DNA of 64,000 nt, from the NCBI GenBank assembly GCA_003344405.1, contig NOWV01000061.1, positions 310,001-374,000 of the forward strand, written 5' to 3'. This DNA comes from Trichoplax sp. H2 (lineage: Eukaryota > Placozoa > Uniplacotomia > Trichoplacea). The position numbers and the translations under genes were made by a program. Position 1 is the stretch's first letter, and each line of letters begins with the position of its first letter. This document shows positions 40,017-51,500 of the stretch, in pieces. The notes under the pieces were generated by a model, which was given only the letters and a program-made list of their open reading frames with translations, ran no database searches and was not told the origin of the DNA.

Positions 40017-40917
40017 CTCTGTCTGTTTAAGGTAAATTTCATATCCGATTCTATAATCCTGTTCTCTGCATGTGTTCTATCTCTTAATCTATAAATACTG
40101 ATGATTTCTGTCTTAGATTTATCAGTTGCACTAGTCACAGTAGTAGTAATTCCTCACCTTACTTCACGACAGCTTACACCCTGATTTACCGTAATTACCG
40201 CATTGTACCTCCGTTACCACCTACAATAAGATATCTACTTTCATTAAAACCCCTTGTATAATTTTTGTGAATAGCTACTAAGTCCGCAGCTGCTGACTCT
40301 TCGAATCCTTCGTCACAAATAAGAAATACAGTATTCTAAACGCAATCACTGACAACAGATTCTTAATAGATTTTGCATAGGTGGATAAGTAAGTACGTTA
40401 GCTTTTATTAAATGAGTCACGGTTAAACATAGGTACGGCATTAGTTAGGACACAACCCGAAATTACCATTTGGATTTATTATTCGGATTATTATAACATT
40501 GAAGTATCAACCTTTGATTTTTTACATCTACGAGATTAAGTCCTGGAATGAATAAGACAAAAAAAGAGACTATACCATAAAGCAGTGCTGGGATCTTTTA
40601 CGAATAGCAAATAAGGTTACTTCAGAGCTACTATAAGTAACGTTTGTTTCTTAATCTCTAATATTGATACAGCACACTAACTATATATTCATCGAATGGC
40701 TACATTGCCATAATACTTTCTAGACATCACAATTTCCCTTTGTAAAGCAATGAATGTCCAGTATAACACTGTCCTCATTAATAAATGGAATCAGCACTGC
40801 TTGTTTAGGATAAACACCGTTTAGCACTTGAAATGATGTTGACATTCCATTGAATCCATAGCTATAATTTATGATAGATCTTTTCCCCAATATAGTTACT
40901 ATATCTGTAGAGGGCAT
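40007..40917 (-). CDS. Uncertain multi-exon gene, possibly with an ILEI/FAM3-like domain
   Basis: Coding-like pieces on the minus strand are: 40917-40720 starting MPSTDIVTILGK; about 40665-40590 with 'NVTYSSSEVTLFAIRKRSQ'; about 40550-40470 with 'LNLVDVKNQRLILQCYNN'; 40335-40199 with 'VFLICDEGFEESAAADL' then 'SRYLIVGGNGG'; and 40088-40007 ending 'FTLNRQSSV' and TAA. The last two exons join in phase. The junctions around the third piece do not join cleanly, so it may be mis-called or the gene may be damaged. The order GLN-V-V..., V-L-DE-(E)..., R-IVGGNGG is loosely like the ILEI/FAM3 fold; this is inference from pattern only. The proposed stop codon lies inside the right arm of the adjacent MITE. 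I do not otherwise recognise it. Confidence 0.3.
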
Positions 40918-43900
40918 TTTTTATCTTTCAATATGATAAACATCATGTCATCAAAAACTTGTTATAATAATTAATTATCCAAGACTTTATTATCAGGACA
41001 GATGATGAGATATGCGTATGTAATATAAATCATCGCCTAGAAATCAATACACCTGTTGATCACTATTATGTTTACTTGATTTGATACTAGCAGATTTCTT
41101 TATTATTTTTTCTGACGTATGTTACTGATAGTGAGCAACACTTGTTATGTTTACCTTATCCGTCATATTCACAAATGAATAATTTTTTCCAGTAAAATAG
41201 CCGTACTTACTAATTCTTGCAGTATTATTTATTATCTCCTGTAATTTCTGAAAAATCTACGGATATCTTACATCAGGAAATAATAGAAATCCTTTAACAG
41301 AGATAAGTTATACCTTACAATCTTATTCCAGTCCGTTATTCAATCAGCAACCAGCTAAGATGCAACCTCACTCTAGCTCATACTTACATGAATATCTTTT
41401 CGATCCATGTCTTTGTCACTATAGCAACTGAAACATCATAATGACGAGGGTACTATAAAACTCTATTATCCTTATTTTTTTAGACGTCAATATTGTCTTA
41501 TGTTTACGTTAAACATATTGTAATTATTAATTAACGAATTAAGAAAGTTAACCTTTAGATCGATCTTTTAAATTGATGATATTGTCATGATAATGCTTAA
41601 TTAAGCTTATCCTGTACTGTTATGCATATAAATAAGTCACAGTCGCCACCTCGTTGTTTGCATCGATTCTGCGCCTCTACTTAGATCAACAACTGCTGCA
41701 AGGTGGACAATCACTTCTATTCATGTATCTTAAACTCCAGGAAAAGAGAATAAATGATGGAAATTATATTGATAAAAGAACGCCAGTCCATTAATTCATA
41801 TTCTATAAGATCAAATTGCACCGTAGGAAACAATTAACGAATCAAATCATTACAATTTCATAATCGATGGGCTTCAGCAACATGTCGCCATTTTTTGTCT
41901 TCTACGACACCAAACGTTAAATGGTTAACCTAATAGGAATAAACTTACAGTTTTTTTTCAATTTAACAACTATAACCGTTGCATCATTATCATCGATCAA
42001 GGTTAGATAAAGAATTATTATACATTTTTAAGCCTTTAAGTCATTTTTTTCATCACTCTTTAACATTTAATTCACCAAATTGCTTCCTGATACCATATTA
42101 TCTATCAGTATTCGAATTTCCATTGACAACTTATAAGTTTGATTGTAATTATTGCGCATATTTTCTCGTTCAGAGTTTAATCTGATGTGAAAGCTTTTGA
42201 ACTACTGATGCGATATTTTCCTCAAAGAGTCAGCGTAGTAATCAACTACAGAGTAAGGTAACGTTATAGTCCCGGAACTTATCCAATTTTATTCTCATAC
42301 TTGAGTTATAACAAGATAGGAATACGTCGATACATCTGTTATATGTAATTATTTCTTTTATTTCACAGCACGCATAGTATCTTTTATCATACATTTTCAT
42401 GATTTGATCAATTAATGGATGGCACCATACATTATTTGTTGCCTTTATGCATTTACGGATTTCAATTATGATACCAGAATTGCTATAGTACTATAGCTTA
42501 GAGTCACTATCATAAAACTTTAACACTGTATCTTAATTTCACTTGCTTCATTATAACTAGACTTTAGACTATTTAAGATATTCATAACAATTTAGTGAAT
42601 ATTGCTAAAATATATAGTAATGCTACTAGATCTAGAGTGTAGCAAATAGCTCATCTAAGGATTTGTGAGTTTAATGAACTTCGTAGGATAGACTTGATAG
42701 GCTCTACAATATAATTGTAATTATATTGGCTTTTCAATGGAAGATCTGGTCTAAATCCAATAGCGTATCTATCGAATGATCTATATCAGAGCTAGTGCTT
42801 CATACTCAAATCTTTAGTATGATCAATTGTTAAACTTCAAAGTTAGAGCAAAGTAATACTAATTACTAAACCCAAATACTTTACTCCAAAAGAAAAAAAT
42901 TTCTGATGATTTCAAGTCTGAACATTTTTAAGAAGTTAAAATACTGTTGCAAGAGTCGCATATTGTATGCAATTGGTTCTGTAATACAGTACCTGGTCCG
43001 AACGAATTTTATAATTTGAAGACTCATGAAAGGATTAGCCTATACCTGCTCTACGGATGTGATAAATATAATTGTTACGTGTATCCACTAAAGGAAAAAC
43101 AACAGAACAATAACGAAAAAACGTCTTAAAAGGGGATATAACAGTAAAATTGCCAGCTTGAATCCTACTACAGACATACAGCAGATTGATGATCTAAGAA
43201 AATGCTATTGCAAAATATTCTAAAAAGACGAAAAAATTATGATATTATTCGTTTCTTATAAGGCTGAGTTATCATTAAACATTTGAAGAACTGTTATAAT
43301 TAAGCTTGTGTCATCATTTGGCAATGCACTTACAGTCCATTCACTTTTATTAAACTTCGGCACCATTTTGTCCCGCTTATTCCTTCCTAATTTTCGTAGC
43401 TATAATCCATTATTCCAAGCTAGGCTGTGAAATACTTCTGAAATGTTAGCTAAGAGTAGTTTGATACTATGAAATATATTGTAATAGTCGAATGTGTATC
43501 CTGTAGAGTTAATTGAAAGCCAACGTGTTAAATATCAAATAGCTAAGTTATCTAGTCTCTTTACCACGAAATTCGCCAGAAAATGGTATTGAAAATTACG
43601 ATATTATTCTTCCTATATTACGGGATTGTTTGGTTCTATTATAAATCATAAAAGTACAAATCCACTATTCTGAAAGTGATCATACAGTTCCCTTATACCC
43701 GCTCGAGTAGACTTGTAAATGTTACTGTTTTACGGTCCCGGTTTGCAATAAAATTTTTAATACATAAGCGGTGAAAGTGCTATAATTTTATAAAAAAGAC
43801 TATTTTTTGCGAATTATTAATTCGAGTTTTGAAACTAGCACATCTTGCAGTTTCATCAGTTCTTATTTGATGTAATCTACGCTTTTTAATTGTTCTTGCT

Positions 43901-44113
43901 TTAGGTTAAAAAATACGTATCGAGCTTAACAGATTCAAGTTTATAGTATTAACTTAGATAATTACTATACCCATGGTCTACTTAAATACATTGGTTTATT
44001 ACTCTTAGCTTTGATAAAGTCAAGTATTATCAATTTTAATAGATTATTTCTTATTCTTTAGCCTGGAAAGTAGCTAAAAAAGCGCCAATTTTAGCCATAG
44101 CCAAGGAAGCATC
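40918..44113. other. Gene-free region upstream of the first GPCR
   Basis: AT-rich. Short frames at 41979-42185 and 42947-43129 show no recognisable family. A TATA-like GCATATAAATAAG occurs near 41620 but no gene follows it that I can support. Confidence 0.45.
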
Positions 44114-45289
44114 ATGAATAATTCTACAACTGGTCCAGTCGGACCGACACAATTATCAACACTGCAAATTACTTTCATAACATTATATGCTATACTTGGA
44201 TTTATTGGGACAGTAGGCAATACCATTATCATAATTTCCATAATTACGGTTAAGAAAATGAAAACACCTATCAATATCCTTATTTTAAATTTAGCTTTAG
44301 CTGGTTTCCTTATGTCATTATTTTATATTCCAATATCAATGATAACTCAGTTTACGACAAATTATATTTGGACGCATGGTCAAACTATGTGCAAAATTTA
44401 TTATACAGTTACGTTATGGTCCGTCCAAGTCATATCTTATACTCAGGTCGCAATTTGTATTAACCGTTATCAAGGTATCCATCTCGTTATGAAAAAGAAA
44501 TATCGTATGAATATCAAGACAATTATGATTGTTAATTTAATTATATGGATATTTGCATTACTATTTTGTGTCCCATACTTGATGTATTTAAGGGTAGTAC
44601 CGCAACGTAATAATATTACACATTGTCTCTTGGTTTTACCGTTAACGTCACTGGATTTTGCTATCGATGGAAAGTTTGTTAGTTTTTTCTATTTTATGTA
44701 TGCTGCCAGCTACCTGTTAGTTGCTTACTTAATTCCATTCGTAATTATGGTAATGTTTTACGGCATTATTATTAAAGGTTTAAGGCAAAGAAGACTCAGT
44801 CGAGGTAATTTTAATAACGATAGGAATGAATTACATCGAAGCATCAGTATGCAACGAAAAGAGCGAGTTATCAAATTATTTATAGCTTGCGTTGTCATTT
44901 ACTTTATTGCAAATCTGCCATATGCTATTTCGTTGTTGCTATTTATTATTCATAAGATATCATGGCAAATTTTTATTAGTATTCGCTATTATTTGACCAT
45001 ACTGCAAGTTTTTGGTGTTGTATCCAATGCTTTACTCTATGGCTATTTTAACACTGGTATACGTAATTATTCAGCTTCCATAGCATCTAAATCAATTCGT
45101 CGTTCTGCTTTAATTACTCAAACACCGAATACTTCATTCAAGACGACATCATTAAAAACCAATTTTGCAAAACCTTTAAATGATTTTAAAATGGTTAAAT
45201 CTCTCTCATCCCCAGCTTTGGTTCGTATTCAACGATGTAATTCAGGAAAACAATTAAAGACAGCTTCTAACGTTGTAACGGTTGTTTAA
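44114..45289 (+). CDS. Intronless class A (rhodopsin-type) GPCR, orphan
   Basis: A single 391-residue frame with seven hydrophobic segments and a Ser/Lys-rich tail. N-terminal sequons lie at residues 2-5. Class A landmarks are N36 (1.50), the NLALAG segment of TM2, C93 at the top of TM3 with a partner Cys in ECL2 ('THCLL'), and R118 of the TM3 motif. It is clearly rhodopsin-like but several signatures are altered. TM2 has Gly64 where Asp 2.50 is expected. TM3 ends INRY rather than DRY. TM6 reads ANLPY where CWxPY is usual. TM7 reads SNALLYGYF where NPxxY is usual. The closest match in the window is the GPCR at 62636-63832. A peptide or small-molecule ligand cannot be predicted. The Met at 44114 gives a short extracellular N-terminus and is the natural start. 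An AATAAA lies about 275 bp after the stop. Confidence 0.9.
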   Translation: MNNSTTGPVGPTQLSTLQITFITLYAILGFIGTVGNTIIIISIITVKKMKTPINILILNLALAGFLMSLFYIPISMITQFTTNYIWTHGQTMCKIYYTVTLWSVQVISYTQVAICINRYQGIHLVMKKKYRMNIKTIMIVNLIIWIFALLFCVPYLMYLRVVPQRNNITHCLLVLPLTSLDFAIDGKFVSFFYFMYAASYLLVAYLIPFVIMVMFYGIIIKGLRQRRLSRGNFNNDRNELHRSISMQRKERVIKLFIACVVIYFIANLPYAISLLLFIIHKISWQIFISIRYYLTILQVFGVVSNALLYGYFNTGIRNYSASIASKSIRRSALITQTPNTSFKTTSLKTNFAKPLNDFKMVKSLSSPALVRIQRCNSGKQLKTASNVVTVV

Positions 45290-45891
45290 CTGCAAGATAC
45301 ACCTTACTAAATATCAGTTTAACACAAACATGACAGCTATTGTTAACTGTAGGGTATTTTTAATCCATCAATTTTAATTATTTATTAAATGAACATTATT
45401 TCCAATTAATTAATCCATCTATGTAAATTAAACTTACTAATTGCTTCATGCATGTAAAATTTCGTAATTATAATTTGTACGGTTGCATATTAATATGATT
45501 CATTACCATACAGCATTATCTTTGTAGTTATTGTCAAAACAGTTGAGTTTAGATGCTGTTAGAATAAAAAAATATGGTTTTAAATATAATTATTTAATCA
45601 AAATATTGACTTTAGATTATTAATCAAAGAGTGTAAATCAAGCATAAAAATCTAAAGCCATTAATAATGCCAATTAACTATGTTAATGTGGAATAATATG
45701 ATATCAATCTGAATATTAGATAAATAGTTTGTATTTAAGGATAGGATTTACAGTACGTAACATATAATTAAAAACCAAGTATTTCAAGTAATTCGAAATT
45801 ATTTAAGAAAAAGGTTCCGACTATTTATTATGCTAAAGCAAATTAGTTTATAAACTCAAAACGAATAAATACAGAAACGAGTTCGTACTTT
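45290..45891. other. 3' flank of the first GPCR
   Basis: AT-rich and non-coding. A GAATAAAAAAATA string near 45564 may be the GPCR poly(A) signal. Confidence 0.4.
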
Positions 45892-46317
45892 AGGCATGTG
45901 AGGTTGATAGATCAAGAATCTTCAAAACTTTAGAAAATTAAGATTTATTGAACAAAACCTCGTTTACGAAGATACAACGTAATCGATTAGCTGAGGACCT
46001 CTAAAGAGAAAGAACTATCTTACTATACTAAACTACTCGCTTATATACTTTTCCGCGTTTACAGTCTTAGCACCTTACTTACTACACACTTCAGTATTAG
46101 CATCTCAAATACAGGATACTTTACACCTTTCATGTGAAGCTCTAGTGTGAGCACTGCAGCGCTCTTCTTCAAAAGGATTACAGTTACTAAGCTAGCTATA
46201 TTTAATACTTAAGCATCTAACGAGAATATCTATCACATGTTGAACACAACACCTACGGTAGACATTACTAAATATATCATCAACTTAGAATACAATATTA
46301 CACTGTCTTGCAAGGCA
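45892..46317 (-). mobile_element. Solo LTR, family shared with 61683-62101, minus orientation
   Basis: The LTR body is 45897-46312 (416 bp). Read on the minus strand it begins TGCAAGACAGTGTAATATT and ends TATCAACCTCACA. It is flanked by the perfect direct repeat AGGCA (45892-45896 and 46313-46317). It is closely similar over its whole length to the plus-strand copy at 61683-62101, including the internal TATATAAG and AATAAA signals. No internal retrotransposon region accompanies it, so it is a solo LTR left after LTR-LTR recombination. Confidence 0.9.
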
Positions 46318-47514
46318 TTAGGTTTTGCCTCCTTTATTATACGAAATTAGCTACTATAAGTACAAGATAGGAATTAAAAAATAAGATTATACGCCAGCGT
46401 AGTAACAAAGTAATCTTTTTCAAACATTATTCAGAATGTCTTATAATGAAATAATTTCACGTTACTTATATTAACAGATAAAACTAATCTAAATAGTTTA
46501 ATATTGGTTAGGATATGTGTTCAATAACAAGTATTTTTGATCACTTTTAAGGAAAATTGAAATCTGAAAATGTTGAAAATTATTTTTAGTAGATATTGTA
46601 CGTTCTAATTTATCAGACACAGTTTTGCTTCTGATTTGTGTATTTACCGAACTTTGCACTGAATTATTAGCTGATTATAAACCTAGATGAAAGATCAGTA
46701 GGTGGGAAAGTTAGTTATGGTTTACACCATTATAACACCTTAGAATCATAATATTTAGATAATTTCAAATTTACGCTTGCGAACCATAGGGTATCTTCAG
46801 ATAATTGTATGTCAAAAGATTCAAAAATTGATACCGTCACAATTTTAGGCTTGTATCTAAATATCAAATATAGTAGTGAGATGCTTTATAAAAAATTTCA
46901 ATGTAGAACTACATCACTATTCAATTACCTTCAAGCAGCGATACCGTATATCAATTTTTAAATATTTGTATACGTACCAGAAGTGTTAATGAGATTACAG
47001 AATTAATTAAGATAATATTTTTATCACTAATTACGGACTGATTTAAGGTTCTACGGTTCTGTATGCTCTGAATTAATGATAGAAAATATACCATAAACAT
47101 ATTTGGTGAAGAAGTTTTTCGAAAATACGTGATAGATTTAGGTATTATATCATGTTTACTGTAAGAAAACAATACTACGCGTAATTTCCTGAAATAAATT
47201 CCTCGAAGGGATTTTCTGAGCTGTTTATTGTAACAATTAAAATCCTTCTAGTTAAATACCATAGATAAAAATAATTCAGACTAGGGTCTACTTATAGACG
47301 AAAAAGCACTCGATTTTCATGCCGCAATTTCCGAAAGGTAGATGTTGCGCTCACTAATTTTTGGTAAGTTATTGATTTGGAACATTAACTTTATTACTTA
47401 TTTACTTTGCATTATACGTGTATGATAGGGTTATGCGAAGATATCCATATAATGAGATAGATCGAATTTATAGCGGAAAAGTTCTACGAATATAAAATTC
47501 ACTAAGTATTGAAA
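46318..47514. other. Gene-free stretch
   Basis: AT-rich, with only short frames lacking family resemblance. I see nothing else. Confidence 0.5.
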
Positions 47515-47750
47515 CTTGCTGAATACATAAAAAGTAAAATAGCACTCGCTTCCCTTATAGCATGCCCTCGAACATGTCCAGTAATTGTGCGATTTGTTTT
47601 AAATAATAAAATTTCTCTTTATATAGCAACGTACATCGATCAGAAATACAGGTGTTATACATATCAATCAATATTGTTATATATAGTATATTTCCTTTTA
47701 TGGAATATACATTAAAGTTAAGTATTGCATTATAGATAACTAATTGTGGC
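47515..47750. repeat. 236-bp segment repeated after the assembly gap (allele A)
   Basis: The segment is nearly identical to 48264-48499, the same length with about five substitutions. It ends GTGGC exactly at the left edge of the LTR insertion. Best read as the haplotype that carries the insertion. Confidence 0.85.
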
Positions 47751-48229
47751 TGTGACATTCATTAATTAATGCATCATCAATATTATAATTTTGTTGTGTG
47801 ATAAATCATATGTTGACACCCAGCTACTAATTAACTAATATTAAATGTCATAGAAAGTGTGTTGTGATTCTGGCTATAATAAGTATGTAGACTGGGTTAT
47901 TAATTAATTACTGTTTTTGCACCAGCGAAGTTGGTGAGGATATATAAAGTCTCAAAGTTCTTAATTGAGAGATAGTTACGTTAGTCGATGACAGATGGTT
48001 ATCAGTTGCTAGTCGTAATTGTAAGTTGTGCGTTCAATCGGACATTTTAATAAAATAGCTTCTAGAATAAAGTTTTGGTCCTTAACGTGAGTAATCTATC
48101 GTCTAAGACTCGAATCTAAGTTTGGTTGATTAAAGAGTGCTTAGAGTTAGTTGCTTAGATAGTTAAGTCTACTTTAGAGGAAAGAATCCCGTTTAATTCT
48201 TGTGTTACAATCTCGGTTGTGACAGTGGC
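47746..48229 (+). mobile_element. Solo LTR with 5-bp target duplication GTGGC
   Basis: The LTR body is 47751-48224 (474 bp), beginning TGTGACATTCATTAATT and ending CTCGGTTGTGACA. It is flanked by GTGGC at 47746-47750 and 48225-48229. TATATAAA lies at 47941-47948. AATAAA occurs at 48049-48054 and 48066-48071, giving a U3-R-U5 layout. It is a different family from the 45897/61683 pair. The sequence after the gap shows the same site without it. Confidence 0.9.
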
Positions 48230-48243
48230 ATATTATGAAAAAG

Positions 48244-48263
48244 NNNNNNNNNNNNNNNNNNNN
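48244..48263. other. Assembly gap, 20 N
   Basis: Exactly 20 undetermined bases. They separate two near-identical copies of the same locus, so the gap is likely an artefact of joining haplotypes rather than missing sequence. Confidence 0.95.
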
Positions 48264-48513
48264 CTTGCTGAATACATAAAAAGTAAAATAGCACTCGCTT
48301 CCCTTATAGCATGCCCTCGAACATGTCCAGTAATTGTGCGATTTGTTTTAAATAATAAAATTTCTCTTTATATAGCAACGTACATCGATCAGAAATACAG
48401 ATGTTATACATATCAATCAATATTGTTATATATAGTATGTTTTCTTTTATAGAATATACATTAAAGTTAACTATTGCATTATAGATAACTAATTGTGGCA
48501 TATTATGAAAAAG
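48264..48513. repeat. Empty-site copy (allele B) of the locus at 47515-48243
   Basis: Repeats 47515-47750, then runs through GTGGC directly into ATATTATGAAAAAG. That is the same 14 bases found right of the LTR at 48230-48243. This is the exact pre-insertion structure with a single copy of the target. Confidence 0.85.
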
Positions 48514-51500
48514 GTATTACAGATGTTGTAAAGACAGATACCATATATAGAGTTGCTTATTAAAAGATTAAGGTTAACTATATATGTATTCTCATATTAA
48601 TTTATATAATAAGACTGATTATTCTGATATGAGATAGGTACAAAAGATATGTTTGTTGCATCAGACAAGGCTCTTTTTAATTAATGTAAACTCTCGGCTT
48701 GCATGAATTGCTTATGAATGAGGGGAATACTATGCAATATATTAACGTTTAGCTTCAACAATAAAATTGTTCCTCATCCTCCTCAATAAGTCGTCCCATA
48801 ACAACAGGATATTCTTATGATAAGAAAACGCTCTAGTTGCTCCTATTCATCGAGTAATTTTGCGTTTTAATATTAGATTGAAGACTGATTCTGGGTACAT
48901 ATGTTTTGGGTTAGGTTTAAGGTTAGATTAATGGTTACAGTTTACGGATAAATTTAAGTACAATGCTAGTTCAGATATTAAAACGTAATGCCTTTGCTAT
49001 TTTGAAAAGGAAGGTGTTCATATTATTTTTTATTTAGCTTAGATAACCACTATAATGCTTAGCATAAAAATATTAATGATACTTACTTACTTATTACGTC
49101 ATTATCTACGATTATACACGATATACATACCTTAAGATTATTGCGAACCTTGTCCGCTGGGTTACGCTTATTGTCTCTCTACACGCTCATAATATACTTC
49201 TTGACTAAATATAAGCTTGATACACTTATTCAATTTAGTCTTCTTATCTGTTACGTCCATTCCGTCCCACCCTTAGAAACTCCTGGATTGTATACTTTCT
49301 CCGACGGATTACAGCTAAGATGGCCAACACGCCATCCGAAGCCAACTCATCATAATTAGATTTAATCAAATCTAGATTAATTTATCAGAGATAGATGTAC
49401 GATATGCAAATCATAAAATTAGAAGTAATCGTGTATATGCTACGGCCAGAGATTGGCTAATTCTTGGAATTGACCATAACATATACTTATTTTTCAAGAA
49501 AATAACCTTGAAATATATTCTTAAAATAACGTATTATTTATCTTAAATTAATTGCTTTTATTTTTCATTTTCTTTAATTCAATCTTTTAGACTTAAGACC
49601 AGCTCCTCTACTATCAATAATACAGTATCGATTGAAAAACGAAGATTGAAGTTTATTAATACAACATTAAATACAATATCTATGTATGTGTTTTGAAAGT
49701 CAATAATAAAACAATTACATTTTTCATCATTACAATTTCAAATATCAATAATGAAAATCAAAAGATTATTTTTTATATCCTTGAGGCTGGAATTTTTCAA
49801 GTATTACCGTTAGCAAACGATTTCGTGCCGCTCAAAATAGAAATATCTATAGAATTCTTAAATCTCATTATGAGGGTTCCAATTTAAGATCAGTTATTTT
49901 GATTATATATATGATTAGCATGAAACTCAGCCACTGGTTCTAGATATTAATAAAACACAAGTTTATGTTCATACTAAAGAGTCATAAATGCAATGTTTAA
50001 GCAGCCTGAATTTAATTTTTCTTCTAAACTTGCTTCTAAATATCTAAAATATTAATATTTTTTCTTTATTGTATACTAATTTTATCTGTATTGACTATAT
50101 AAAATATAATATGTTCTTATTCATAGCAAACAATGCTGAAAATCTGTAATAGAACCTTTTAATATAAATCCTTATAAATGTTGTAATAATGGCGTGTGAA
50201 GCAGCTTGATTGATTTGACCGTTAGTTTAAACTTATATAACTTTGTATGGTCCATCATTAATGAACTTAGAACACAATTTACATTTGAACGAAGGTTCAT
50301 TTTGGAGCCGAAAAGCTTTCTAGATATCTAATTCTTATCGATACATCCTTTTCTATTCTACTCGCTCATTTATTTAATTGTTTCTATGTTTCGCTCCTCT
50401 TTAAGCATACATTATCCTTCATAATAATTTTTTAGGACTGCCTTTGTATGCTATATTCTCAGACTCGTTTCATTGATCAAGGTGCCCAGAAGGCTGAAAG
50501 TAATCTAGACAATCTTGGCTGAGTAATTATTTACGTAAGACATTTTCATTCGTGGATTGATCCAAAAGGTTAAGCATAAGTGATTTCTTTATTAAAATTT
50601 TTATAACTAAGTAATTTATCCAGTTCTATTTAATTATCTATACTAATTTCACACATTGTCATATCAAAATCCAGTTTCAGTTGCCTATTATGTTTAACAA
50701 ATTATTACTATACGAGGTGATATCTATTAGCGCTATCCGCTTTCAGTAGCTTTTTCCGGAAATACAGATTTTAAAAAATTTTCGTTTCAATTAAATTTAT
50801 CTCCTAAGGAATTCTATCTTGAAAATTGCTCCTTCATTTTACTACTAGGTAAGGTATACATTTATTTCGATCTTCGAATTGATATCCACTCAAAATTAGT
50901 GAAATGAGAAAAATTTACTATAATTGGTTTGTTTAGTCTATTTACTATATAATTGTCAATAAATATTACCGTAGTTACTTTTTAATAGAAATTTATCCAA
51001 AATCATCAGCAATATAGAGTAGGATATTTTGCTTATGACGAAATTAACGCATTATCATTTTATTTGATATTACCGTTAATAGTAGAGCTAATTTTAATAT
51101 ATCTAAATGTGTTTAGACCGAGGTGTATATATTACTTTCTTATCAATACTAATTTAAATATTTAGATATCTGCATTATTTAGATGCCTATAATTGCTTGA
51201 GGAAGCCGTTAATACGCGTATTCTATCTTTAATATTGCTGAAAAGGTAGGGAGGACACGAATTTTCTTGCGACTGATATATTGTTTGTAGATGTAATTTT
51301 ATTATATATAATATATTATCAGTGCTTAATGAAAGTGCTCTTTTAATATCCGAGATATCTTAAAAACATCTGAAGGGGAAGACAGAATAAATAAAATTTT
51401 TCTTCTAAGTATTGCGTTTGGATGTAGTATAAAATTTGTTAAATCATACGAGTATTGTAGCAATAAGTACACTTTCAAGCTGGAATACCTTAAGGACAAT

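Noticed and set aside
41979-43129. Short plus-strand frames upstream of the first GPCR
   Set aside because: No family resemblance, no splice context, and codon content like non-coding AT-rich DNA.
47509-48452. Repeated 68-77-codon frame on both sides of the gap
   Set aside because: It exists twice only because the locus is present twice, one copy runs through the N gap, and it has no recognisable motif.
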